A DNA stretch of 64,000 nt from Apostichopus japonicus (GCF_037975245.1 NC_092562.1:8659001-8723000); one strand, 5' to 3'; counted from the first letter of the stretch, positions 12,292 to 25,770 are shown. A program made the numbers and translations. Notes: generated by a model from the sequence alone, not told the origin.

Positions 12292-13572
12292 GGCCCGGCT
12301 ACGGGCCTTGGATGGGAGAATGGATAAGCTGACTATTATTTAGAACTCAGAAGTCTGGAATCATTGACGCGGGGTACGTATAGATGAATATTTCAAGCGT
12401 TGTAGCATGATCAAAAGAACCGACCCTCCGGGGCGGGGGGGGGGGGGTGCTCACGACTGACAGGGTTGCACTTATCTTTCGGCATGAAGTTACCCGATTC
12501 GTAGAACTAACTGAAGTGCATGTATAGCTCAGAATTATTCGTGAACGATGATACTTAGCCATGACAAGAATTGGTCAAGATGATACTCAATGTCTCTGGA
12601 AAGCTTTCGCTGTGCTTCGGAAATGAGTATCAGACTTTAAGAAGTGAGTGTTGTAGAAAACAATGTTTTGGCTAGGGAAATCGCCGTGTAATGGATGTAC
12701 ATGACAAGGTTAAGTTTCTACATCAGTGTCAACTATATGAATGTCTAGCATATTGGGAGGGGGTGGTGAGGGGTGTGGGAGGTTGCACTGTGTACTGCCG
12801 AATGGCCTAAGTTGATTCTTAATAAGACATTCGAGGGAATCAAGCAAGGAACAGATATCAGAAATCCACTTTAACTCTGTATACATACAATGTAAGTGTA
12901 AGGAATGTTGGCACAAAACAGCCTACTGTATATGCGGCAATGACCACCAAAGGATTTTTATTGCAATTTCAGTGAATGTTCTCCTTATCAGCTGAACAAT
13001 TTTTTTTCCAACCAATCAGTTTCGTAAGGCTACTTGTTGTTGTTTTCTCTCATTTCAGGACTGAGGTTTTAAGTGGACGAGTATTACTTTGCCAACCGTT
13101 TTAAGAAAATGTTTTCCGGCAAGTCTAAAGTAGCGCGGAATAACCCTTACTCTCGAGTGCTGTCAAGATTCGTTTTCTTCATCAAGAAATTTAACAAGAT
13201 AATGAAATAACGCTTGCCGCCACAGTTGTTAAAACAGGTGATGATTGGCTTAACCGTAAACACCAGTTGATTACTTCTAAAGAGACGATGCTCTCGGGCA
13301 CGGCGGTTCAAAGAGAACACCTTATAAGCTGTAGGCTAACTGTTGTCTCAATGGACACGGCGATGTGCCAAACTGCTTCCATTTACTCCATACCAGGGGT
13401 GACCTGTCACTTTAGAAACAACAGTAAAGAAACAAAACAATTCCGAGAAGTGTGCAAGTTTATAACCAGGCTCGCCCATACTGTGCGGTAACCGCTGCGC
13501 ACTCGGTTACTGCCTGACCAGCCTGAGAGCTGAAATCGGTCCCTGGTATGACATCATATGGTATGTTATTAC

Positions 13573-14150
13573 GGTTACATCTCTATGTTCCGACGTCTCT
13601 ATGTTCCGACGTCTCTATGTTCCGACGTCTCTATGTTCCGACGTCTCTATGTTCCGACGTCTCTATGTTCCGACGTCTCTATGTTCCGACAATATATTCG
13701 GACTCATATTTTTTTTGACCAAGATTTTTTCGATCCGAATTTTTTGGGACCAACATTTTTTTGGACTAAAATTTTTTTGGACCCAATTTTTTTGGAACCA
13801 ACATTTTTTGTGACCATGTTAAACATGTTTTCTGACCAAATTTGTTCGGACCCAAATTTATTTTGGACAAAATTTTTTGGGACCAAAATTAAGTACCCCA
13901 ACAAAAATTTGGTCCGAAAAAATGGGGGTCCAAAAAAATTGAGTCCCCCAAAAACATTGGGTCCGAAAAAGTTTGGGTCCAAAAAATTTGAGTCCCCCCA
14001 AAAAAATTGGTCCTAAAAAATTGGGGTTACAAAACTAGTTTTCTTGGTACAAAGAAATTTTTGGATAAAAAAAAATGCTCCGAATTTGTTCTTTTTGTCG
14101 GAACATAGAGACGTCGGAACATAGAGACGTCGGAACATAGGGATGTCACC
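13573..14150. mobile_element. 578-bp foldback element with 16-bp tandem arms
   Basis: The left end GGTTACATC is followed by seven 16-bp units of CTCTATGTTCCGACGT type. The right end is the same motif inverted: three CGGAACATAGAGACGT-type units, then GATGTCACC. Between them, from about 13690 to 14090, lies an A/T-rich quasi-palindrome. Its left half has runs such as TTTTTTGGACC and its right half has GGTCC-AAAAAA-type complements. Flanks GTTATTAC (13565-13572) and GCTATTAC (14151-14158) form an 8-bp target duplication with one mismatch. No transposase is encoded. The 8-bp duplication would suit hAT mobilisation, which is inference. Confidence 0.8.
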
Positions 14151-17100
14151 GCTATTACTACTCGACTTAACAAACATGCTTAGGGACCTCATTGTATGTT
14201 ACCTCCTTTCATGATGTAATAGTCTTTGATAAAATGTTCATTAAAGCCAGTAGCAATTCTAAAACTACCAAGTAGCCTACACTTAGAATATCCACTACAA
14301 ACGCCATATCAGAGGTGAAATCCATCATAATTTAGCCAACATATGTCACAGTATTCAGTACTTGACAAGATCTATAGCTAATTTATCGCATGTTTAAGAC
14401 TCGTGCCTCTGTTGACCTAACGCTATGGCAGCTGTTACCCTAACGTGACATTGACCTTCATCAAGTACTTTGATAAATGAACGCGTTGGAGTGTAACTAT
14501 ATTATGGAACGCCAAAAGAATCACAAGACATGATATAATAAAGTACACGAGGATGATATAATCTACACGGTGATAATAATGTACACTATTTACGATCAAT
14601 AAGCGGATTATGATATGGTGAAGTTCATACAAATTCAGTTACTTTATATTGTTTCAACTTGTGATCTATACGCAAGTGAAATCACAATGGTAACAGCAGT
14701 TGTACCTAGCAGTAAACAATGCCAGAAAGCGTTCCGCATTCTAAACCAGTCATTAAACTAAATTTACACGCCTAGTTCCATATCCACAAAGCATCCCCCA
14801 CTCAGTCACTACTGCTGCAAACAAGTAAGTTGAAAAAGTAGAATATGCTCTGCTCATGGTGGTGTTTGTATCGAGAACCTGGGTGTGGGACTATGGGAAT
14901 AACGCCCTTTACCACATTTTCCGTTTATTGGTAAATTTAACACAACGTCAAGTTTAGAGTGATCACAATAATTTATGAATAAATTCCATCTTCCAAATTC
15001 ATCGTGTTAGGGAGCGAAAACACACATGGAACTGGATACTGTATTTGCACCAACTTCATACAGAAAATCTTAGAAACAGGGTTTTAAATATTGTCACGTC
15101 CAGTTGAAGTAAAACGATACAGTTTATGGTGTTCATAGTATCATAATTGAGGCCAATGCAATAAGTTGTGATAAAATCGATATATTAAGCTACGTTAACT
15201 AAATCGTACGTTATAGGAAGTGTTGTTATAGTGTATTTGCAGTTAACCTATGCTTGTTTGTCTGGGCCACATTATGTCACATGTATATATAGCCTATATA
15301 TAGAATTCGTTTTGACCACAACGGCGCTCCTTACAACGATATCAAGGGACAGCCATGTCGTCATCGAGCAAAACGTCAGCGACGTTCTAATTAAGTTCAC
15401 TAAAACTAAGTTGGGTATGAAATCTGACGCCTATACATACGCACTGATGTAACCTATTTTATTCTTACAAGTGCATGCTTTGATGAAAAGCGTGGGCGAT
15501 TAAGCATGAGTCAAGTCTTTGCGGAGACTATAAAGAGGTTATTGGAGGCCAGCACCTCGAGTATAATTGAAAACTAGGGTTTGAACGCTTCGATTTCGCC
15601 AAAGGGTATTGCATTTTATCCCAATTTAAATATGCGCGAGATCAAAAAAGCATATATCAACGAAGAGGGAAAGAGGAAGGTTGGTTGTCTGGCCAGTACA
15701 CTAATCTGGGTTAAGGTCCCAGGCTCACACAAACACACGTAAAAAGAGAGAAATAGCTTGTGGAAAAAAATCACGGTTCAATGTGATTTAAGCCTGTACT
15801 ACTAACTACACCCCTAGGTATACCCGTTACGTGCGATATTATACCGTACTTCTAAATCGAACGGTCAAGCTTGTCAGTGTCAGCTATAAGTGGTATAACG
15901 CCACAAGGTGTGAGTGAATGTCGCCCCCTGCCGCATATTCTCATCTAAGGCGGATGATGATACTGATGCAGTGGGTTTGCCAGCGAATATCACGCAAAAT
16001 ATGAATCCATCGTGTGTATATGGTTAATATTAAATCCAAATTGCTCAGAAAGGGAGAACAGTTATTAGTTGATGTACAACTTAAGTATATATTCCAAAAG
16101 AATAATCCCGATAAAACATAAATAGCAACATCAAAAATATACAAGCTTATGCGTGAGTAACAACATAGTGATGCCACAACCTAACGATTAAAGAGAACAT
16201 GTACACACAAGCGAAGATTTATGTCTGTTTCTTGCAGCATATTATATTCTCATCCGTGCACTTTACAAGGGATATATTGCTGTTTCGAGATATATGGGAC
16301 TGGTCATTATACGCCCCTAGAACAGAATTATGCATAGCCACGAGAAGTAGTGCAATGAATAAGATAAGTCCACCGTAGGCCGATTTTCTCCTGAGATACA
16401 ATCGATGGGATCACAACTAAATCATTACGCACCATGTATAGCCACACGACCTACATTTCCACCGAAGCACAGACCAAACGCCTACAAAATAATAACACAC
16501 TGCAAATCACGGAATTCAACCACGTGACATTCAACTTTAGCGTTAAACGTCGCCACGGGATTACTACAGTACACGTAACATTCCACATGTTATACGAGGT
16601 TATGCATAGCAGCGCCATATATATTTTATGCCTCAATAAATTCTGATGAAATTGACATATAACATAAGAAATCACCTAACAGACAGGGGTCCGTCTCTCT
16701 CTGTTTGTTGGACTGAATGAATGAACGAATTAATTGTATCCTTCAAGTTTCCTCCGCTTGAACGCGTGCAAACTATTATTAGATACAAATACGACACACT
16801 CATTCGCATCAATCTCCCTAAATATCTGGCATTTGACAACCAACCGCCTCCTAACGAAGCATGACTGACGTAGTCTGTTGCTCTTAACATGAAGAATGAA
16901 ACACGTAAAGAGATTAAAAATCTTAGGCTATGAAATTGCAATTCCGTGCAGGCTATACGTTCGAGCTCTCGACAGAAAAGGGAATTCCTTTCTTTTAAGA
17001 TTTCTGAATCAAGAACACGAAATTATGCAAACCTCAAAAGGGAGTCAACTTCACTCAGCTGAAGTACCGAACTTTTGTGGACTTGTTGTGTATGTCAAAT

Positions 17101-17932
17101 TCCAAAAAAGCCAAGTGTCAGCTTGGTCAAAGGATGATGCATCCTTACAACCTAAGCATTTATCAGTCCTATTCAAATAAAGAATCAGTTCGAAGACGGA
17201 ATGAAAATACCACCGGTGTGTGCACTATTCCCGGTACCGAAATGGCATGCCAGTCAGAAACAGTACATGCAACGAAGTTCCAATCATAAAGTCACTAGTC
17301 ACTTTCTTCATCTCTATTAAAATATCATGGCATTTGATCGCCACCATAAAGAATAATATTTTTTCTTGCTATTAAGGGAGACCTTCTCATGAAGTTACTT
17401 GGAGTCACTCTGTTTAGAGGTTTTGAGATTTTTCACCCCGGCCAGGTGTCATTTGACCTCCACTAAAAACAACGAGGTGCTCGTGTTTGCTACTAAAGTA
17501 CTGGGGGGGGGGGAGGCGATAATCTCCCGGTCACAGATCCCATCCCGAATGTTATTTTGTTTAACTACACCGAGTGACTAAGTAATATGAAATGCTACAA
17601 AATTAAAAAGAAAAATGTTTGCCGAATTACATCTTGTTTTTAGACCATAAATAGCTCCGAGAATTTTTAATAGGGAAATGTGGTAACGTCATGATAGGTG
17701 ATCACGGCCCTTGTCACTGAGTTGAGGGTCCACACGATGGCCCTCTATGAGGTCATGGGGGAAACCCATTCCACAAGCTCTGTATTTAGGCATGTTTCAT
17801 TCTATATGATCCGTACAAAAATGCGGAGTGTATGTTACACAACAGGAAATATATTTTCTTAATTAGCTCATTGACGGAGGCGCATATATCTCTGTCCTCT
17901 TCCCTCTATCCGTAATATCACAGTCGTTACAC

Positions 17933-18272
17933 CAGGGTTTCCCTAATTTTACCCCCCCCCCCACGAACCCCCTGTGGATGTCAGAGTTGTCCAAGAACCC
18001 CCAACTTTTCCTGTTTCGAGACACGATCTGAGTCATTATTATACTATAATACGCATAACAGTGCTTCGTAGAAGATCAAGTTCATAGTGTAATATTGAAA
18101 TGGGGGAAAAAAGGGTTTGTCGACTTTTGTACATTACTAAATTATATGATATATCAGATTTTAGTTTAAAAAAAAAGCACTCTAGCTTTGACTTTCAGAA
18201 ACGTCCACAAACTCCATGGGATGGACTCACGCATTCCCTGGGGGTTCATGCACCCCAGTTAGGGAACCCCTG
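17933..18272. mobile_element. hAT-like MITE (CAGGGTTTCCCTAA ends)
   Basis: The left end CAGGGTTTCCCTAA and the right end TTAGGGAACCCCTG are inverted repeats. They are flanked by CGTTACAC (17925-17932) and TGTTACAT (18273-18280), an 8-bp duplication with six matches. Terminal CAGGG and an 8-bp duplication are hAT hallmarks. The 340-bp interior is non-coding and carries an 11-C run at 17952-17962. Confidence 0.8.
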
Positions 18273-21200
18273 TGTTACATGATCCATTCTTCAGGAGATG
18301 TGGACATAGCTTTGACTCACAACATTATCTGTACTATAGCTGTACTTTACACAAGCATGAAGTGCTCGAATGCGAGGAACGACTGGCATTCCCTTTCAAA
18401 CTCATGTCAAACCTGACGTGTGATGGATCACATTTTACAACTTTGAACGATAAATGGAGTTTACAAAGATGTGCTAGGCATGTATAATGCCGTATCATCC
18501 ATGCGTGCCTACCTGTCGGTAACCACCATCCGCGCGTAACCTTTCACACAGCAGTAAACATGTGAGCAATAGTGTAAGTTTCATATATCTACACCACCAC
18601 GGCAGCGATTGGTACTTCACGCCCGGGTTGCTGTAGGTGACTTTTCATTAAAAATAAGCGCCTCCTCTTGACAGGAAAGTGATTAACCTTTCAGTTTATG
18701 CCATACACAGGAATGTTACATTCGCTAACATTCAATCGTATCATTTTTCTAGCGTTTTATTGTCCTCTGAACAGGTAAGGCAATTGCCACATATCTGAAA
18801 AGGTTATAGAAACGTAGTGTGCGAGTATTGCATCATGTGATGGGTTTGTAGCTAGGTAAATGTTAGACTAGAGAGTTGCTGTTAGAATATAAATGCTGCC
18901 ACATATATCAGCTCCCGGTTGCGAAGCATGTTGAGAGATATTTGAGCAGTGTAGATCCTTATCGGTCTTTGGCTAAGATTATGTACACTATATTCATTCC
19001 CTTTGGAAAGGACTGGAACATCATTTGACGTCTAGCGCCGCCATCACATTGAACATAGCCTCTATGCATGGAGGTAAACAGTCCATGCTCTAGAGTCTAG
19101 ACTATGCAAGAGACTTGGGCTGACAGTGGATCAAGTTCTTTGGGTGACTTCATAAAGAATATTCAGCTTAATTTTTACTGAAGAAAGTTTCAACCCTAAA
19201 ACTGCCGCTTTTCTACTTTCTTCTCTTGACATTTGTCGCAATGCCCCCCCCCCCACCAGGTAGTAATTAAGCAGGCAGCGCCTTGTTGCACAGAGGGTCC
19301 GTATGTATGTCGCAGAGTGACACATATGAGCATGGCAATGACTTTGCCACTACTTTGGTGGTAACTTACTGGAAAAAAATTAACTGTTATTTCACGCAAA
19401 CAACTGTTTTACAGTATCAAAAGTCTCACCAGCAATGATAAATAGATCTAAGAGGTTTACAAACAAAAAACAAGTTTCAATACATGAACAAAGTTCGCCA
19501 ACTACAATTAGCTCGAACGGTATTTTAGGGGACTTTCATGTACGTGTTCAAAGTACGAGAATGCTAACAACGAAGCACAGTTCTAACCAGAGCAAACAAA
19601 CTACAGCCTGTCCTGCATATTACGCATTCATTTTTCTGGAAGGTAAACCGTGGTTGCAGTACCATGAACAAACTTATAGTAGGCCTATGCGTCTACGTTA
19701 CGTTCTCTACTCGACAAGAACGGACAGGGTATTTAATTATTGTCGTCAACTGAAAATGATCTGCGAGTGTTTATGTGCATTCTAGAATGGGACAATCAAT
19801 AAAGTTCTTTGCACCAATAAGCGACTTGTTCCCTTGCTTCCACTGATCTCACATCCTTCAAGATTCTTAACATTCTTTTATCAAGCTTGTTGGAAGGGTG
19901 CTTGACAGAGTACAGCCTAGCAACATCAACATCGAACAACTGTACCGGGAGCTTGTTTTTGAGGGTCAGTTTCTTGTTCTATAGTACAGTGCTGACTCGG
20001 GTGACCTCAATCTTGAATTCAACAATCAGAGAAGCCTATATTGCAATGATGAAGAACGCTTGAAGCGATATTCCGCTTACAGACATTGCAACACTAATCT
20101 TAGAGAGAACACAATGATACTCCCCATCTCAACATCTTGGCTGAATAAATGTAACCTATTTTGACTGCTTTTTAATCCGGCTTCCTTACCGTCAGTGTGA
20201 CGGCATCGTGTGACATTTCACGAAATGGGAGTGTTTGTATATAACTGTCAATTTTCTTTGTATTTAGAATTTGATCAAAATGTGACTTATTTCGTAGAAA
20301 TATGTCGTTAAATGATTACATATTTCAGGGAACAACTTAACATTTTTCGGTTCAGTTACCATCATGACATCATTCACAATGCTGTTGCCAAATGTATTCA
20401 CAAAATATCAGTAGACTTGATAAATTGATATCTTCGCCATACAATATGCTAATAGGATTTGGGGTTTGACCAAAAGATACAGAACATTTTCCAAACGTTA
20501 CGCAATCAGCTTAGCAACCGGAACATCTCTTTGAATATATTCTTACTGAGGTATTCTTATTGAGGTATTTAATTGTGTCCAAACAATGGAAATGTCAATG
20601 ATGAAAGATTCTCAAATGAGCAAGAAAAGAAGGCACAAACGTTTGGCCACAACTGGAGAAAACAATGCACCTCAATGTAAGGAACAAAGCTCACTGATTC
20701 CAATTGTTAATGTACAGGTTTTAAAGACCAAGCTTAATTGTTTCATAGTAAAAAGGCTCATAGCCTAAAACATTGAAGTTTTATGCAAGGTTTTGCAATT
20801 TTACAATACAATCATTTTTAGGAATAGGTCTGAGTCACATTTATAAAACAAACTTCTATGCACCTCATTACTCAGTCAAGCGATTGAACTGAAAATGATA
20901 ATTTATGTATATTTTCCCGAAAACAATACCCCTTAAATGCGACTGGCTCGAAATCAATTCAATGGGAATAGGCTGCACAAGACCAAAACTGACCTAGATG
21001 CATGATCTATATACATACTATTACTGTGATAAACAACTATTGGGGCTGCCTTCAGATTTACGAGAGAAAATAAAAAAACAAGGGCAACATTAATGTGAAC
21101 AAGAGGAGGTGAAAAACTAACAAGTATGAGAATCTAAAAAACAAACACACTTTTAAGTAAATTTACATCATATATTGGACCAAATCAGTATAGAATAGAT

Positions 21201-21333
21201 CAACTTTAGTGGGTTCCTTTTATCAGGATCATAAGTATACCTTGACTTACATTTTCGATGATATGTATTTTTTAAGACAATTCGTTCACGTTCATGAACT
21301 GTCTATATGTCATGGAATTGTTTGAGTACTCAC

Positions 21334-22192
21334 CTTGAACTGCTTGTGTGATGATTTTGGTTGTCTTGCCATAATAGTTCTCCTGTCCTTGACTACCGTG
21401 GATGGTATCTCCTTGGTGACCCCAGTCAGCTTCCATCCCCTCACTTGGATTATTTAAATCTGGAATTTGACCCTCATATAACGGAGCTGGGATATGCAAA
21501 TTACTCACATTTACTTGAGGTGGTTTCGAGAGCCTCAACTTATCCAGAATTTGCTGTTTGACGGCCTCGATCCGAAATTTGGTCATCTCGTCGCGACTCA
21601 AAGGTCGATGCGTCGCCTGGTGGCCGTCGTCGACTTCCCTTACGCCACAATTTGGACACAGTGATATCGTTTTCTGCTCGTTACTGTTAAAAAGTTGTGA
21701 TGTGGTCTTCTCTGGAGTTGACGCGATAACGCCTTGACTGTTTAATCCAGAGTTCGATGAATCTTCTTTAATTGCTACACCTGTATCTAAATCAGCTGCA
21801 TTTGAACTTAATCTTTCGCGCCTCTTTCCAGCTTGCCTATTGTGCTTTCGTCTATCGTGAGTTCTCTGTTTCCTTCTCGTTAAAGGACTTGCATCCGGAA
21901 TTATCGGTAGCGACGTAGATGGGTCTACTTGAGGATCAGAATGTGCTCGGCTAGCTCCTATAACTGGAAGGGGTTGAAGTGAATTGCCAGTGAGAAACCT
22001 CATGACCGGTGGTGCACTGGTGTCTGTGGTAATACGGGAATTGGAGCTCTCTGCTAGAGGCGACGCCACTGCCGCACAGAAGAGGTAAACCAGAAGAACG
22101 AAAATTCTTACCATTGGCATAAGTAACCCTTCTATTTGCGGCTGGTTCCTACTTAACAGTGGACGCATATTGCTCTGGATATCTGCAAACAT
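21334..22192 (-). CDS. Activin/inhibin-beta-like TGF-beta ligand, coding exon 1 (residues 1-286)
   Basis: This exon encodes the signal sequence and most of the propeptide. The ATG at 22192 is the first in frame after a TGA at 22255-22253 and has A at -3. The hydrophobic core VRIFVLLVYLFCAAVA starts only at residue 28, so Met25 (22120) or Met27 (22114) could also serve and would give a more usual N-terminal signal peptide. A basic stretch at residues 106-127 (RRKQR, KRRER) could be an extra processing site. The CPNCG motif at 179-183 and RIEAVKQQILDKLRL at 207-221 are typical of activin-type propeptides. The exon ends CAAG before GTGAGT, in phase 1, matching exon 2. The propeptide is Ser/Thr/Asn-rich and divergent, as is usual for invertebrate ligands. 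Confidence 0.88.
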
Positions 22193-22618
22193 CTTACACC
22201 CCGACTCAGCATGTGCTACGTACAGGCTCGACAGTTCCGTGCTCCCAACAGGTCACCGTTAGAAAGACATTGGAAGACTCATGCATGTCGTTTATAACTT
22301 CTCGATTTCGCAATCCTCATTGACTACACACGTGTGTCTCCAAGACAGCGCTGGTCTTTTTTTTTCAATTAATCTCCCAGTCTGTTGTGCGCATGCGTTA
22401 TCACTGCTACGACAATATTCGTCAGCGCGGTTAATATTTCTAGTCTTATTCGACAATTGCAATATAAATTCTTACAGAGGCTGACGTTCGATTTAGCACC
22501 GTATCGAAAAGACTATTGTTGATTAGGTAACGACCATGTTTCAGAGGTCTAAACTGAGTCTTCATGTCCTGCAGTCGGAGGGTGGGGAGGGGGATTGAGG
22601 AAGCCGGTTGAGGATGGC
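22193..22618 (-). promoter_or_regulatory. 5' flank and candidate promoter of the activin-like gene
   Basis: On the minus strand a TATAAA lies at 22296-22291, about 100 bp upstream of the first ATG. A start site near 22262 would give a 5' UTR of about 70 nt. This is a positional guess from one motif. An upstream non-coding exon is equally possible. Nothing else in the stretch is recognisable. Confidence 0.3.
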
Positions 22619-22626
22619 GTCAGTGG

Positions 22627-23002
22627 CAGTGGCAGAGGGTCCATACAGTCAGGGGGGGGGGGGCGGATGCCCCCCTGACGGACTCAAATGGACTGCTGGC
22701 GCCCGCTTCAACTTTTTACCACTTTTTACTTATTCGCGATTATTGACTTTTTTATTGCGCTCTCATCTACATATTGACATTTGTCACATTTTTATTGGCG
22801 ATGACACCTATTTATTCTTCGTTTATCTGCAAATTAGCAAGGCCCGGAAAGGGTCATTTCCGGCGTACTAGGGAGTATCTTCACTCAAAAATTCCCCTAC
22901 GCTCCGCGCCAACCCGTGGTGGCGCTCCGCTTAGATAGTGTCGGAAGCGCCCCCACAGACCATTCTCGCCCCCCTTGACCAATAGCTCTAGCTCCGCCAC
23001 TG
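22627..23002. mobile_element. hAT-like MITE (CAGTGGCAGAG ends)
   Basis: CAGTGGCAGAG at the left and CTCCGCCACTG at the right are inverted ends. A perfect 8-bp duplication GTCAGTGG flanks them (22619-22626 and 23003-23010). The 376-bp interior holds a 12-G run near the left end and C-rich blocks near the right, giving GGGGG/CCCCC-rich subterminal arms. It is non-coding. Confidence 0.88.
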
Positions 23003-23184
23003 GTCAGTGGCACAAACTGTCCAACAGTTAAGGGCGCATGAAAGCACTGACAATTTATACCACCCTAAGTGTATTCCGATACAAGCATGAACATAAATCA
23101 GGGGCGCAACTACGTATACTTGTTTTGGGAAGGGGAAGGGGTTAGGGGAATAGTTTCCAGACAAATCATGGGAACTCAGCTCCG

Positions 23185-23201
23185 CCCCCCCCCCCCCCCC
23201 C
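23185..23201 (+). repeat. 17-nt C homopolymer
   Basis: The longest of about 17 G/C homopolymers of 8 nt or more in the window. Confidence 0.9.
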
Positions 23202-24034
23202 ACCGACAGACAGACAGAATATAACAGAAATTTCCTCGAGTAGGCCTACAATACATGAACAAGAAGCTTAAATATACAGAACAAACTTAAACAGTTGTCT
23301 TCAACATTGCACAATATTGCACGACGTTGCATGCATCTAAGCACCGTTCCGATTTAAACGTTTGTACCTGTTGGGTGAGAAGAAACGACCCATAACGCTT
23401 TAAAATATGGACAAGTTACATGAGTAAAACAATAGCTACTCTGAGTTATGATTGTAATTAACAGGAAGTGCTACGTCAGTTTGATCTCTTAATTGAGAAC
23501 ACACTGTGACTGGATATACGGTACCTGTGAACCAAACCACGGAATCAAAGCCGAAAAGATTGGTAGCAATAGCGCCTCACATTTTCAGTGACCAGCTTCT
23601 ATTCTATTCAGCTTAGTATCCATTGTATGTATATATTACGAACAGATAGCACATAATCAGTTGTTTGAGATCTTATCCATTATTACAAAGGCATCTGTCG
23701 GACAGAATCCCAAAATTAAGTGCATAGTTATTGAAAGAAAATGAATGATATGTGACACAGCAGGCAGGTGACAGGGAACTCCGTGATCTAACCAATATAT
23801 ACATGTCGAGTATCGTATAAAAACGTTTCTAGTGTTATCTTCTTCCTCATTAATTTAAAGACGCAATCAACGTTAACATCCAGGCATGATGAGGAAGGGG
23901 TGGTGAAGGTCGGGGGGGGGGGGTCAAGGAGGGATGGTCGAAAGGGTGGTCAAGGTCATTCAACCCTGCAGAAGCCCGGGTCAATTGAGGGGCTCAGGTA
24001 AATATGAAACAAAGACTAATGTATTCTTGCTTTC

Positions 24035-24038
<4 letters not shown>

Positions 24039-24101
<63 letters not shown>
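24039..24101. repeat. (TA)n microsatellite
   Basis: About 31 uninterrupted TA units. Confidence 0.97.
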
Positions 24102-24102
<1 letters not shown>

Positions 24103-24879
24103 CTATCTATAACTAACTTGCTTTAATCCGTTCCTGTATTCGTCTTCTTGATGTATTATTTGTATATATAGTAGCTTTACTTACTACCCGGGAAGTTCGT
24201 CATTCGTTACGTCAATCGACCGTCAGTACCCAAACGTCATCTCAATTCAACGTAAAGAGAACAATAGCAAAGAATGTTGTTATAGATCATATTTGGATTA
24301 GTCGGGTTGCGATAGACATGTCACTTCCGGTACACAAGTTACTTCACGTAGAGTACACATTTATTATCTACATAAGAGGTTCCAGAAATCTTTATGGAGG
24401 GAAGGGAAAGAAAGGAGAGGAAAGTTGAAAAATAAAAATTTGGTTCACCGTTGAATCCCTTGTGCGTAAGGGGAGGGGGAAAGACGTTTCCCCTTTGCCC
24501 CTCAAATTTGCCCATAATGGGCGCTTTATACGATTTGCGATTTATGCGATTTGCACTTTCAAACTGTTTGCCCCACCAGAACTGTTTGCTTATCATCCAC
24601 TTTCCCTTCTGACCATTTGTGACTTTATCCAACATTCTTTGTTTTCACTTACTATATGAATGCCTTGCATTCTGGTTCGAAGAAGCCATGCACATGACGA
24701 AGGAATTGTCAAGTGTCATTAATGTTGCCCTCAAATGTGCTAATGGTCACTTATTTTCGATTTTCAGCAAGCATACCACAACAATCGCCAAGGCCATTTC
24801 TCTCACTGGGACATTACCAAAGGCAATACCACAAGCATTAGGCCACAGGCATTGGGTACATGTATAGGTATAGGAAAGC

Positions 24880-25770
24880 GTGTTAGGGTATCCATGTAAA
24901 GGTATTTAAAGGACAAACATCAAGGCACCACTTTACTAGTATTAATGACAACATGTGGGCATTCTTATACTTACAGGATAAGCATTAAAGCATCCTTTTA
25001 CATGTTTAAGACAAGCATTAATGTATCCTTATCTAGGTTTATAAAAGACAAGCATTACAGTATACATAAAGTGAGTGTAAGGGACAAACATATAGGAAAC
25101 CCATGTATTTGCGACAAGCATTACGGCATCTCTGTACAGTTATTTAGTACAAGTATAAGGACTATCTTAAACAGTTATTTATGACAACTATTAAAACAAC
25201 CGTGTCCATGTAAACCTGCGAAAAGCATTAGGGCATCCCTGTATCCCTGCGACAAGCATAATGGAATCCTTGTATACCTGCGACAGGAATTAGGGCATCC
25301 CTTTATACTTGCGACAGGCATAAGGGCATCCCTGTATACCTGCGACAGGCATAAGGGCATCCCTGTATACCTGCGACAAGCATTAGGGCATCCCTGTATC
25401 CCTGCGACAGGAATTAGGGCATCCCTTTATACTTGCGACAGGCATAAGGGCATCCCTGTATACCTGCGACAGGCATAAGGGCAGCCCTGTATACCTGCGA
25501 CAAGCATTAGGGCATCCCTGTATAGGTTTTAAGGACAAGCATTAAAGAATCCCTGCTCATGTATTAAGGACAATTGTTAGGGCATCTCTCTTCACGGCAA
25601 GCACCAAGGCACCATTGTATAGGTATTTAAGACAAGCATTATAGGGCAACTCTAGCCTATATGGGTTAAAGACAAGCATTACGACACCCCTATATATGTA
25701 TTAAGGACACTAGTGAGTCATCATATAAAGGACAAGTTTAAGGACACACCTACCTGTATTTTGGACGATA
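24880..25770. repeat. 31-bp minisatellite with diverged flanks
   Basis: The core (about 25200-25530) repeats a 31-bp unit of the form GGGCATCCCTGTATACCTGC followed by GACAGGCATAA. A two- to three-unit block is itself duplicated. On both sides increasingly diverged units remain visible (GACAAGCATTA, GGCATCCCT), so the array grades out to about 24880 and 25770. Confidence 0.9.

Larger units (their letters stand above)
5863..21333 (-). other. 15.5-kb phase-1 intron of the activin-like gene
   Basis: The donor GTGAGT at 21333 and the acceptor TTTTCAG ending at 5863 join two ORFs that together make one continuous TGF-beta precursor. Apart from the repeats listed separately, the following stretches show no coding signal on either strand: 5863-7880, 8330-9190, 10080-13560, 14160-17920 and 18285-21333. 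Short ORFs there have no recognisable family. Confidence 0.85.

Noticed and set aside
13558-14016. 152-aa and 92-aa ORFs on opposite strands
   Set aside because: They run through the foldback element's tandem arm and its A/T quasi-palindrome; the F/K/P/G-rich peptides are compositional.
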